The notes under the pieces were generated by a model. It made no database searches and was not told the origin of the DNA. It saw only the letters and a program-made list of their open reading frames with translations. A stretch of 64,000 bases of DNA from Neptunitalea lumnitzerae (GTDB lineage Bacteria > Bacteroidota > Bacteroidia > Flavobacteriales > Flavobacteriaceae): the NCBI RefSeq assembly GCF_027924185.1, contig NZ_BRVO01000002.1, positions 496,001-560,000 of the forward strand. Direction: 5' to 3'. Both the position numbers and the translations under genes were made by a program. This document shows, in pieces, positions 51,045 through 59,741 of this stretch; positions within the stretch are counted from its first letter, which is position 1, and each line of letters begins with the position of its first letter.

Positions 51045-52390
51045 TTATCCGTATTAAGAAAGTTGTAATAAGTACTTAAAGTTCCGTTTGATTTTTTTAG
51101 TTCTATGGTAGCTACATAATAATCTACCACCGCTTGTAAATAATTTCTTTGAGATTCTTTTAAAGCTAATTGATCATCTAACCAATATTTTAAAGAGGTT
51201 ACTCCTTTTCTGTATTGTAAATTTGTAGCGTTAAACACAGACTCCGCTAAGTTTATGTTTTCTAATTCTTGAGTTATAGCCTCTTTAGCATTAGCTAGCT
51301 TGTTAGTAGCATTAGCAACTTCTAGTTTATACTTTTCAGAATTTAAATGTTGCTGTTCTATAGCATTTTTGTATTTTATTTCTGCTTGTTTTGCTCTTGC
51401 TGTTTTTCCAAAGCCTTCAAAAAGAGTAGCACTAAGTTTTAAGCCTATTGCAGAAAAGGACTGTTGTGTGCTAAACGATTCATTTAAATTGTCTCCAAAA
51501 CCAATGGTACCGTAACGTGCATAAAAACTTAATTTAGGTAAGTTACTGTACTTAATACGTTCAAAATCTATTGCTAATAATTGAGTGTTTAAACTATCTA
51601 ATAAATAATCTGACCGTTTAGTTATATCATATTCATGTACTGCTAACTCATTCTGTAACAACACTTCCTTTGGTACCTTTGTTACTTCCTCTAATTGCAA
51701 TATTTTATCTAATGAATACCCCATAGCATTCTTAAGGGCATTCATACTTTCCGATAAGTTTGTAGAAGCTGTTCTTATATTAGAAAGTATGTTGTTATAA
51801 TTTACCTGCAAACGATTATAATCTACATTGGCAAGAACGCCTTTTTCTAACTGTAATGCAGCAATTTGCAATTGACTCTCGTAGGTAGCTTTATTTTCTA
51901 ATAAAAATTGAAGTTGTAATTTATATACTCCGTATTGGTAATAATATGATGTTATACTATATACTAAAGCTTCCTCTCTTTCTTTTTTAGATAAAGCAGC
52001 TTGTGTTTTGGTATATTTACCTGCCTTTAAGCCAATAAGTAAAGACTGATCATATATTACCTGATCTAACTGAACCGATCCGGTTGTGTTGTATTGTTTA
52101 GTAAAAGCAACCCTTAAATCTTGATCACTAAAAATACCAGCCGGAATTACTTGCTCTTGAACCTTAATATTATCATCTATACCCCCATTTACAGAAACCT
52201 TTGGAAGATAACCAGCTACTACTTCATTAACAGCTGCATCTGAAGCCAAAGTATTATTTTTAGCAATAGTAATAGTTCCATGATTAGCGAGTCCATAAGC
52301 TATACAATCTTCTAAGCTTAAATTTTCTTGCCCTAGTAAGGTGGCACTATACAGAAAGCAACTTAGTATACACCCCCTAATAAATTTCAT
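51041..52390 (-). CDS. TolC-like outer-membrane efflux protein
   Basis: A 449-residue outer-membrane factor with a signal peptide (ending LLGQ, about residue 21) and two OEP repeats made of long helices and short barrel strands; LSLEDCIAYGLANHGTI is a typical start of such proteins. The ATG at 52390 is preferred; a GTG at 52396 is two codons upstream. It is the first gene of the efflux operon and has a near-perfect Bacteroidota promoter with a 15-nt leader. The upstream regulatory element shared with the kinase promoter suggests control by the adjacent LytTR regulator. Confidence 0.92.
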   Translation of the reverse strand: MKFIRGCILSCFLYSATLLGQENLSLEDCIAYGLANHGTITIAKNNTLASDAAVNEVVAGYLPKVSVNGGIDDNIKVQEQVIPAGIFSDQDLRVAFTKQYNTTGSVQLDQVIYDQSLLIGLKAGKYTKTQAALSKKEREEALVYSITSYYYQYGVYKLQLQFLLENKATYESQLQIAALQLEKGVLANVDYNRLQVNYNNILSNIRTASTNLSESMNALKNAMGYSLDKILQLEEVTKVPKEVLLQNELAVHEYDITKRSDYLLDSLNTQLLAIDFERIKYSNLPKLSFYARYGTIGFGDNLNESFSTQQSFSAIGLKLSATLFEGFGKTARAKQAEIKYKNAIEQQHLNSEKYKLEVANATNKLANAKEAITQELENINLAESVFNATNLQYRKGVTSLKYWLDDQLALKESQRNYLQAVVDYYVATIELKKSNGTLSTYYNFLNTDK

Positions 52391-52412
52391 TTGCACGTTT
52401 TAAATTTTTGAA

Positions 52413-52442
52413 CAAACGTATTATTAGATAGGCGTAAAACAA
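52413..52442 (-). promoter_or_regulatory. Promoter of the tolC-MFP-RND operon
   Basis: On the minus strand TTG (52442 to 52440), exactly 19 nt, then TACGTTTG (52420 to 52413), a full match to the Bacteroidota consensus. The ATG is 22 nt downstream of the -7 box. Confidence 0.8.
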
Positions 52443-52457
52443 TGAATTAAAAACATA

Positions 52458-52480
52458 AAACAGCCAAAATTGACTATGAA
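52458..52480. promoter_or_regulatory. Shared 23-nt element, copy A (upstream of the efflux promoter)
   Basis: AAAC-A-G-C-CAAAATTGA-C-T-A-TGAA matches copy B at 19 of 23 positions. It lies 37 nt upstream of the -7 box of the tolC operon. A binding site for the adjacent LytTR regulator is the natural reading. Confidence 0.65.
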
Positions 52481-52501
52481 AAGGATTCTGTTAGCAATAC
52501 T

Positions 52502-53254
52502 TTATTTCATCCAATCTATAAATTTTTTCTTTTTCTCTTTACTTGCTGTAATATCTTCGTACCAAGAAAATAGTAATTCAATTTTTAATTTTCTAGAAAA
52601 TAGTTCCTCGGCATTTTTAATGGTATTTCTGTTGATTAGATATTGCCTATTAACCCGAAAAAACATAGGACTCAATTTTTGCTCCAATTCATCCATAGTT
52701 TCATAATGTACATATTTAATATGATTGTGCGTATATATATAAGTTATACCATTTTCTATATAGCACAATGCTATTTTATATATACCTATGGGTATTATTC
52801 GGTTTCTATACTTTATGATTAAGCTAGATTGTTGAGCAATTGTAGAAAACTTACTTATTAACGATTCATAAGTATTCTCTATATTTTTGGATAACATAGC
52901 TTTTAAATCGGCATATTTAAGTAATGCTTTCCTAATTGTTTTTTCGCTAAAAGGCTTTAATACATATGCAATTCCATTAGTATCAAAAGCTTCTAGCATA
53001 TATTCATCAAACGCAGTACAAAATATAATAGGAATCTTTATAACCTGATTATTCATAATCTCAAAACTCAATCCATCACCCAGTTGAATATCACTAAAAA
53101 TTAAATCCACTTTTGGTTGAGTTTGTAAATAGTTAATACTCTCCGATACTGAATAAAGTATTTTTACTATCTCAATATTTTCATCTATTGATATAAGGGT
53201 TTCGGCAAGTTCTTCAGCTACCCAATTTTCATCTTCTATGATAAGGATTTTCAT
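52502..53254 (-). CDS. LytTR-family response regulator
   Basis: A 250-residue regulator with an N-terminal receiver domain (about 1-120; acidic pair in IIEDENWV, phospho-aspartate in LIFSDIQLGDG near residue 54, and the Lys in VLKPFS) and a C-terminal LytTR DNA-binding domain (about 140-245). It overlaps the kinase gene by 26 nt, so the pair forms one operon. It is immediately upstream of the efflux operon and is probably its activator. Confidence 0.93.
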   Translation of the reverse strand: MKILIIEDENWVAEELAETLISIDENIEIVKILYSVSESINYLQTQPKVDLIFSDIQLGDGLSFEIMNNQVIKIPIIFCTAFDEYMLEAFDTNGIAYVLKPFSEKTIRKALLKYADLKAMLSKNIENTYESLISKFSTIAQQSSLIIKYRNRIIPIGIYKIALCYIENGITYIYTHNHIKYVHYETMDELEQKLSPMFFRVNRQYLINRNTIKNAEELFSRKLKIELLFSWYEDITASKEKKKKFIDWMK

Positions 53255-54329
53255 AAGGATACAGCTTACATTCTACAATAAATTGTTCATTTTTTTCATA
53301 TATCATTACTTCATCATTACTCCAAATCTTATAACGTTCACATAAATTATTTAGACCACTTTGAGTTGATATTTCTTTATATTTCTTCGGGTTACAATTA
53401 TTAGTAACTGTAACTATATTATCTATTTGCCTTATTACAATTTTTAATGGATTTTCTTTGGTTGCTACATTGTGTTTAATTGCATTTTCTAAAAGCGGTT
53501 GCAAAGAAAAAAAAGGTAAAAACCATTGTAGCTTTTCGGTATTATTAATAACTACATCCGCTATAAAAGCTTGTCCAAACCTTATTTCCTGCATTTTTAA
53601 ATAGTTTTCACATAATTCCAATTCTTCCTTCAATTTTGCCGCTTGAGAGGTATGGTTAGATACTGAAGTTCTCATAAAATCTGCCAAATGAATTAAATAT
53701 GTCTCTCCTAAAACGCTATCTTTTTTATAAAGTGCTTTAAGTGTATTTAACGAATTGAAAAAGAAATGTGGATGAATTTGCTTTTTGAGAAGTAAGTTTT
53801 TTGCTTCTTCTGCTTTTATTAAAAGTTTAGAATTTTCTAGTGCTGTTTCTCTTTTTTGGTTTCTAATAACAATATAATCATGCATTAAAAAGAAAAGTCC
53901 TCCCATTAACAATCCGTTGGCTATAAAAACATATACTATTTTTATATTAAAATCATAATTGTTTATAGGTAAGCCTAGTACAAGCAAGTATAATGGATGT
54001 AATGCAAATTCTAATACAATAGCAACTAACCAACTTAAACCATATCTAAATAAATTAAATTTGATCAGCTTATTATTAAACTTGGTAACACTAATTTTTA
54101 GAATGTAAATGTTACAAAAACCTAAGAAAAGTACATAAAATATACCTGAAATAAGTACACCTGCTATTCTAATAAAAGCAACGTTAAATATAAACATAAA
54201 AAATAGCGAAAAACCTCCTAAAACTAATAGTAAAAAGTAGTTACCCATTCTTAAGTCTTTAAGACTCTCATTTAAAACAGGTAAGGTAACCTCTGCTACT
54301 AATCCAATATTTCTATTTTTTTTAGGCAT
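53229..54329 (-). CDS. LytS-type sensor histidine kinase
   Basis: A 366-residue membrane kinase of the His_kinase/LytS class. Several membrane helices lie between about residues 30 and 165. The phospho-acceptor region KKQIHPHFFFNSLNTLKALY is near residue 190, the N box LQPLLENAIKHN near 278, and the C-terminal G-box-like GLNNLCERY near 335. There is no PAS or sensor domain beyond the membrane part, so the signal may be sensed in the membrane. The promoter has a -7 box but no -33 TTG and carries copy B of the shared element, consistent with autoregulation. Confidence 0.92.
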   Translation of the reverse strand: MPKKNRNIGLVAEVTLPVLNESLKDLRMGNYFLLLVLGGFSLFFMFIFNVAFIRIAGVLISGIFYVLFLGFCNIYILKISVTKFNNKLIKFNLFRYGLSWLVAIVLEFALHPLYLLVLGLPINNYDFNIKIVYVFIANGLLMGGLFFLMHDYIVIRNQKRETALENSKLLIKAEEAKNLLLKKQIHPHFFFNSLNTLKALYKKDSVLGETYLIHLADFMRTSVSNHTSQAAKLKEELELCENYLKMQEIRFGQAFIADVVINNTEKLQWFLPFFSLQPLLENAIKHNVATKENPLKIVIRQIDNIVTVTNNCNPKKYKEISTQSGLNNLCERYKIWSNDEVMIYEKNEQFIVECKLYPYENPYHRR

Positions 54330-54349
54330 ATATAAAACTATAGATTAAA

Positions 54350-54357
54350 CAAAAATA
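54350..54357 (-). promoter_or_regulatory. -7 box of the histidine kinase gene
   Basis: TATTTTTG on the minus strand, 20 nt before the ATG. The trio 19 nt upstream is AAA, so the promoter lacks a -33 TTG and may need an activator. Confidence 0.55.
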
Positions 54358-54393
54358 CATTAACCTACTAATATCTTTTAAGAATAATGACCT

Positions 54394-54416
54394 AAACGGA
54401 CAAAATTGAGTTTGAA
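54394..54416. promoter_or_regulatory. Shared 23-nt element, copy B (upstream of the kinase promoter)
   Basis: AAAC-G-G-A-CAAAATTGA-G-T-T-TGAA is in the same orientation as copy A and lies 36 nt upstream of the kinase -7 box. Confidence 0.65.
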
Positions 54417-54763
54417 TTAGGTATTCGGTAATGTTATTCATTTAATATTTAACTGAAATTAGGCTTTATGTATAATAATTATTACACCAGTTTTACACCT
54501 CTACCCTACTCAAACACTTTTAAAATAAGGGAAAGTCAACTTCTGTATTGGGGGCAAAAGGAGGAAGTGAAAAAACGACCATTGTGGTGAGCATTATTTA
54601 TCCTAATACCTTGCATACGGGGTCAATTACTATGATAAAAGAGGTTATTTTTAAACCTATAGTGCACAAAAATCTATAGACCCTCATTTAGATTTACCAA
54701 TTTGTAACCTCCACCATATTAGAACTGGTTATTTTTTAAAATATTAATTTAATGTAAATAATC

Positions 54764-56578
54764 TTACTCATCTATTACAATAGCCTCCCTCACATCTGAA
54801 GGTTTAACTGTCTGGTTACAATTTATAAAATTAACATTCTCAGCATATCTTATATAATATGCCCACGCTGGTAGCATACCAAAAACATTGTATTCAGGAT
54901 AATTCCCCATATATTCATCAGGTTTCTCGGGTATGGTGGTTGCACCACCTTTAAAAGAGTTAATGGTAACATTATTAAATGTAACATCTTTTACTTTGTA
55001 TACAACATCATCTAGATATATTCCACTTATACAGCTACCAATATTCTCATATATATTTCTAAAATCTAAATTGGAAAATGTAATACTGGTCATACTTCCT
55101 TTTTTTGCTGGAGCGCCAGCAGGTCTATGTCCTCGTTTTCCCGCAGCGTGTAATAGAAAGAAAGCATTAGCAGAGGTTTGTAAGTTAATTCTATCAAAGG
55201 TTATATTTGAAAAGTCAGCACCATCTAATCCTTGTAGAGAAATAGCACATAAGCCACCTCTACCAGAGCCATTAATAGCAATATCTTGAAGCAAACAATT
55301 TGTAAAGGCTCCATAGGTTAGCGTACCAAATTTTATTTTGTTTCCTGTTGTACCATTTACCGTTACATTTTTAATAGTCATATTATTTACTCCTCTAGCT
55401 GAGCCACTTTTAGGGCAAATAGCATCATCTTGGCATAAAATGGTACTGTTAGTAATGGTTACATCATGTGAGTCACAAATATCTATTCCGTCTTTATTTA
55501 CTCCATAGGCAGAAGTATTAATGTTGATACCATCTATGGTTACTTTGTCACATTCTAGTAAAACAAAGTCCCACATTGCACTGTTTACAATATCTATATT
55601 AGTAACCCTTATGTTTTTAGAATAGGCAACATATAATGCCATGGGTCTTACCGTTTCATCTTTGGTATGATCCCATATTTCGCAATCTCCGTTGCCATCA
55701 ATTACTCCACCACCGGTAATGGTAACATTGTTTGCTTGCTCTGTATAAACAAAAGCTTCTTTAAGTTCCCAACCTCCTCCACCAAGTACGTCCGGTAACC
55801 ATACATTGGCATTATCTGCATGCTTAGCTATTGCAGGATACAAAGAGTTATCCTGTATCCCTTTCAGTATAGCGGTTTTATCAATCCATAATGTCATATT
55901 AGATTTTAATTTTATCTGACCAGACATATAAGTTCCGTCTGATAAAATTACAGAACCACCCTCAGAACAAGCGTCTATAGCTGCTTGTATTGCCTTAGTA
56001 TCATTGGTATTACCATCACCTATTGCTCCATAATCTTTTACATTATATTTATTTCCTGTAGCAGTACAAAGTTCATCGTCACTTGAAATTGCTATATTAT
56101 CTATATTAGGTCCACCGTTTGGAGTATTAGCCGTAAACCTAACAGAGTTATACCCTGCATTAAGATGAACAGTAACTCTAGCAATCCAATAATAGTTCCA
56201 ATCCTCAAAACGAGAAGGAAACTCTATATCTTTAATAACAACGCCATTTACTGTTAATTCGCATTGAAGGTTAGCTCCACTAGCGTTTGCATATTTAATT
56301 AATAGTGTATGTTTTCCTTCTGCTTCACAATACAAATTATTCCATTCTACATATGAACCATTTCCTCTCATATCAAGGTAACCCGACCCAATATATGGGA
56401 AATTTGATGTACCAACTATACAATCAGATGATTTACTGGTATAGTTTTCTCCTTCATAGTAAGAAGTGCTGAAGTTTTTAGCTCCTTGAGCATTCACTAT
56501 TCTTATTGAAATAATTGTTAGAACAACTAAAGCAACTAGTTTAAATTTCTTACTATTTATATTTATAACTGTAACCAT
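54764..56578 (-). CDS. Glycoside hydrolase family 28-like enzyme with N-terminal carbohydrate-binding module
   Basis: A 604-residue exported enzyme. A signal peptide (to VNAQ, about residue 31) is followed by a beta-sandwich module of about 130 residues similar to CBM6/CBM35, then a right-handed beta-helix from about residue 175. GH28-type active-site pieces are NKDGIDICD near 364 and CQDDAICP near 383; the usual arginine of the R-I-K motif is replaced (NKIKFG near 411), so the sugar specificity may differ from polygalacturonase. It is the last gene of the eight-gene operon and overlaps the upstream GH43 gene by 16 nt. A pectin or rhamnogalacturonan substrate is likely. Confidence 0.8.
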   Translation of the reverse strand: MVTVININSKKFKLVALVVLTIISIRIVNAQGAKNFSTSYYEGENYTSKSSDCIVGTSNFPYIGSGYLDMRGNGSYVEWNNLYCEAEGKHTLLIKYANASGANLQCELTVNGVVIKDIEFPSRFEDWNYYWIARVTVHLNAGYNSVRFTANTPNGGPNIDNIAISSDDELCTATGNKYNVKDYGAIGDGNTNDTKAIQAAIDACSEGGSVILSDGTYMSGQIKLKSNMTLWIDKTAILKGIQDNSLYPAIAKHADNANVWLPDVLGGGGWELKEAFVYTEQANNVTITGGGVIDGNGDCEIWDHTKDETVRPMALYVAYSKNIRVTNIDIVNSAMWDFVLLECDKVTIDGININTSAYGVNKDGIDICDSHDVTITNSTILCQDDAICPKSGSARGVNNMTIKNVTVNGTTGNKIKFGTLTYGAFTNCLLQDIAINGSGRGGLCAISLQGLDGADFSNITFDRINLQTSANAFFLLHAAGKRGHRPAGAPAKKGSMTSITFSNLDFRNIYENIGSCISGIYLDDVVYKVKDVTFNNVTINSFKGGATTIPEKPDEYMGNYPEYNVFGMLPAWAYYIRYAENVNFINCNQTVKPSDVREAIVIDE

Positions 56579-57498
56579 TTTAATGATTTAGACCTAATGA
56601 AAATTTTTTGTTTCTTCAATTTTAATTTTAATATTGCCGTTTTTCTAGGAGCGACATTATTTTCTGAAAAATGAGTATGAAGTACATAATACATATCACC
56701 TTTTGTATTATAAAATACATCGCCGTGCCCCGTACCTGGATATCCTAATAGGCTTTGAGAAATAATTGGACTATGATCGCTTTTTTTCCATGGTCCAAAA
56801 GGAGAAGTTGCGATAGCATAACCTACAGCATAGTCTTTATTTCTAAAATCATTGGCAGAATAAAGTAAATAATAATTTTTATCTCTTTTAAATACGGTAG
56901 GTCCTTCTGTTACTGGCCATTCTACCTTTTCAGTATCTTCCCAACCTTTTCCTGCATAAATACATTCGGTTAAGGTTTCTGGTTTTATAGCGGATAAATT
57001 ATTGTTCAATTCTGCAACAAAAATTCTATTCCCTTTATCTAATCTTACGTGATAGAGGTATATTTTGTCATCATCAAAAAATACAAAAGGATCAATTTGT
57101 CTTACATCGCTAGGCAAGGCACTTCCATTATTAGTAAACGGCCCCAATGGACTTTTACTACTTGCAATGGCAATATGCTCATCTGCCGTGTAAGCCATAA
57201 AAAATTTATCTTGGTATTTAAAAACTTGCGGTGCCCAAAAACCTGTAGTTCCATAACCATCTCCTTTTTTAAAAGCAAAACCATCGGTTGCACCCTTTGG
57301 TCCGTCCCAATGTTCTAAATCTGTTGAAGTATACACTAAAAATCCTTCTCCTGTAATGCTTTTATTTTCTTTGGTACCATAGGCATAATAAGTTTCATCA
57401 TATTCAAATATAGTAGGGTCTGCCAATAACAAATTACTTTGTTGTGCCCATAACATAAGATTAAAAAAACAGGTTATCATAAATAAAATATGTTTCAT
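56563..57498 (-). CDS. Glycoside hydrolase family 43 enzyme, copy 1
   Basis: A 311-residue exported five-bladed beta-propeller enzyme with a signal peptide (to WAQ, about residue 19). The GH43 residues are the aspartate in LLADPTIF (residue 27), the aspartate in QIDPFVF near 137 and the general acid glutamate in TEGPTVF near 199. GH43 enzymes remove arabinose or xylose from plant or algal polysaccharides. It is a clear paralogue of the enzyme at 60803-61819, so the operon carries a duplicated GH43. It lies 3 nt after galM and overlaps the GH28 gene by 16 nt. Confidence 0.9.
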   Translation of the reverse strand: MKHILFMITCFFNLMLWAQQSNLLLADPTIFEYDETYYAYGTKENKSITGEGFLVYTSTDLEHWDGPKGATDGFAFKKGDGYGTTGFWAPQVFKYQDKFFMAYTADEHIAIASSKSPLGPFTNNGSALPSDVRQIDPFVFFDDDKIYLYHVRLDKGNRIFVAELNNNLSAIKPETLTECIYAGKGWEDTEKVEWPVTEGPTVFKRDKNYYLLYSANDFRNKDYAVGYAIATSPFGPWKKSDHSPIISQSLLGYPGTGHGDVFYNTKGDMYYVLHTHFSENNVAPRKTAILKLKLKKQKIFIRSKSLKWLQL

Positions 57499-57501
57499 AC
57501 G

Positions 57502-58674
57502 TTATTCTTTTGTACTAAATTGATAGATAGATGTTGTGTGATAAATTTTATATGGTTCTAGAATAATAGATGCAAAATCAGGTTGATTGATAGCATCAGG
57601 AAAATGTTGGGTTTCCATGGCAAATGCTGTTCTAAATGTATCTTTAGCACCTGATTTAAAAGTGTTTTTACCTTGCATAAAATTACCGCTGTAAAATTGT
57701 AAGCCAGGTTCTTGCGTATAAATGTCCATTATTATACCAGATGTATTTCCAATAACAGTTGCTGCATGCGTCATTTCGTTAGTAGCTACATTGAGCACAA
57801 AATTATGATCGTATCCCAAACCATTTTTTAATTGTTCATTATCTGAATTTATGCGCTCACCAATAGTATGATAAGTGGTAAAATCAAAAGGTGTGTTTGT
57901 AACCGAGGCTAAATTACCAAAGGGTATTAACCCTTCATCTACTGGTGTATATTTTTCAGCATTAATCTGTACAAGATGATTCAAAATGGTACCACTACCT
58001 TCACCATTCAAATTAAAGAACGCATGATTGGTTAAGTTTACCGGAGTAGACTTGTTAGTAGTAGCTTGATACACTATTTGTAATTTTTCTTTTTCAAGTA
58101 TACTGTAGGTAACCTTTACGTCTAAATTACCTGGAAATCCTTCTTCGCCATCAGGCGAGTGATATTTAAAAATTAAAGTTTGGTTATTTGGTTGCTCAAC
58201 ATCCCAAACTACATATTGAAAACCTTTAGTACCTCCGTGTAAACTATTCTTTCCATTGTTTAAAGGAATATGGTATGTTTTGCCGTTTAAAGAAAATGTA
58301 CCCTTAGCTATGCGGTTACCAACTCTTCCAATAGTTGCACCAAAATAAGGTTCTGTAGCATTTTCAAATGCCTTTACACTACTCATACCTACCACAACAT
58401 CAGTCATTTTTCCATTTATATCAGGTACCCATAATCCAACTATTCTAGCTCCATAATTTGTAAATGCAACTTTCATTTTTGCATTTTCAATATAGTAGAG
58501 CCCTGTCTCTTTACCAGAAATGGAGGTTTCAAAATTTTCTTGAATCAGGTTTGTAGTAAGGAGTTGTTCTTTTTGTTTGTCTTGTGTTTTTTTCTTTTCC
58601 TTTGGAGAATTATCACAGGATAGCAAGAAAAGCGGTAGCATAGTTGCTACCGCTATTTTTTTTATAATATTCAT
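57502..58674 (-). CDS. galM: Aldose 1-epimerase lipoprotein
   Basis: A 390-residue GalM-type mutarotase. The N-terminus MNIIKKIAVATML up to LLSC is a lipoprotein signal with the lipidated cysteine near residue 20, so the enzyme works outside the cytoplasm. Catalytic features are the histidine in NLTNHAFFNL near 213 and the glutamate in FAMETQHFPDA near 363, plus the GNRIAKGTFSLNGKTY sugar-binding stretch. It interconverts the anomers of released arabinose, xylose or galactose. It overlaps the GH5-like gene by one base (TAATG). Confidence 0.92.
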   Translation of the reverse strand: MNIIKKIAVATMLPLFLLSCDNSPKEKKKTQDKQKEQLLTTNLIQENFETSISGKETGLYYIENAKMKVAFTNYGARIVGLWVPDINGKMTDVVVGMSSVKAFENATEPYFGATIGRVGNRIAKGTFSLNGKTYHIPLNNGKNSLHGGTKGFQYVVWDVEQPNNQTLIFKYHSPDGEEGFPGNLDVKVTYSILEKEKLQIVYQATTNKSTPVNLTNHAFFNLNGEGSGTILNHLVQINAEKYTPVDEGLIPFGNLASVTNTPFDFTTYHTIGERINSDNEQLKNGLGYDHNFVLNVATNEMTHAATVIGNTSGIIMDIYTQEPGLQFYSGNFMQGKNTFKSGAKDTFRTAFAMETQHFPDAINQPDFASIILEPYKIYHTTSIYQFSTKE

Positions 58675-59723
58675 TATTTAGTTTGGTTAAGTTTTCTAAT
58701 TAAATCTGTTTCATCTTTATGGTATGGAGTACCATCTTTTCTAAAAATATCATGAAACCAAACAAAAGGTTCTTCACCTGTTTTTATAGGGGTATCCCAG
58801 GCAAAAATGGTGTTGGTTTTACCATTTACTAATCCCCAGTTAATGGCACCAATATGCTCTTTTTTTAATAAGGGTAAAATATTAAAGAAATGACTGTCTC
58901 TTGTTCTGGCCATATATTCGGTACAAATCATAGGTAAGTCATGTGTTTTTAATAGATTAATAATTTTTTGGTGTTCCTCAGGTCCAGAATAACAATGGTA
59001 TGTTAGTATATCAGAGTTTTGTGCTTGAAAGGTGTTTAGTTCTTGATATCCCCAGTTCCATAACCCTGCAGAAATAGGTTGATTAGGATTTGCTTCACGT
59101 GCCCACTTAAAAACATTTTTTAATAATGGAAGAGATTCATTTTCTTTTCCATTGTTACCTGGTTCATTGTATAAATCCCATATTAAAATTCGATTGTCTT
59201 TTCCAAAAGAGCTTAGAATATCTTTTACATAGTTTTCTAATTCTTTATCATTAGCACGCTCCTTAGAAGCGGGATATCCAGGATCTTGCGCCCAACCGCT
59301 ATTATGTATTCCTGTCTTAGGGACAGGTTGTTTACCTATTTTAGGGTCTTTATTCCAGCAGTCATCAAAAAAAACAAAAATGGTTTGGATATGATGTTCA
59401 TCTGCAATTTTTAAATATTCATTTATACGTTTTTTAAATCCCTTTGGGTCTGCCTTATATGCCAAACTGTGCAAATAAACACGCATGGTATTAAATCCGA
59501 TATCTTCGGCATATCCTAATTCCCTGTCTATAGTTTCAGGATCAAATGTGGCTTCTTGCCACATTTCTAATTGATTTATAGCATTACTAGGAATAAAGTT
59601 AGCACCTGTAATCCATTGATGTTCTGCATACCATTTTTTGGCTTTTTCTTTACTCCATTTTTGCCCTTGAGCTATAGCAGATATGCTTATAATACACGCA
59701 ATTAGTGTGATAATTTTTTTCAT
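58674..59723 (-). CDS. GH5-like glycoside hydrolase, copy 1
   Basis: A 349-residue exported TIM-barrel enzyme with a signal peptide (to AIAQ, about residue 19). The acid/base glutamate is in DLYNEPGN near residue 186 and the nucleophile glutamate in CTEYMAR near residue 268, as in clan GH-A enzymes. Related genes are often labelled beta-xylanase or cellulase-family in Bacteroidota, but the sugar is unproven. It is paralogous to the enzyme at the right edge of the window. It lies 18 nt downstream of a GH43 gene in the same operon. Confidence 0.8.
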   Translation of the reverse strand: MKKIITLIACIISISAIAQGQKWSKEKAKKWYAEHQWITGANFIPSNAINQLEMWQEATFDPETIDRELGYAEDIGFNTMRVYLHSLAYKADPKGFKKRINEYLKIADEHHIQTIFVFFDDCWNKDPKIGKQPVPKTGIHNSGWAQDPGYPASKERANDKELENYVKDILSSFGKDNRILIWDLYNEPGNNGKENESLPLLKNVFKWAREANPNQPISAGLWNWGYQELNTFQAQNSDILTYHCYSGPEEHQKIINLLKTHDLPMICTEYMARTRDSHFFNILPLLKKEHIGAINWGLVNGKTNTIFAWDTPIKTGEEPFVWFHDIFRKDGTPYHKDETDLIRKLNQTK

Positions 59724-59741
59724 TTTAATTTTGTTTAGATG

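Larger units (their letters stand above)
54330..54763. other. Gene-free region between the kinase and the glycan operon
   Basis: This 434-bp gap holds the kinase promoter and copy B of the 23-nt element in its first 90 bp. The rest has no convincing frame: short translations such as the one at about 54652-54739 (QKSIDPHLDLPICNLHHIRTG) look gene-like but are broken by a stop and have no start. No strong terminator for the GH28 gene was found. It may contain a decayed gene. Confidence 0.4.
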
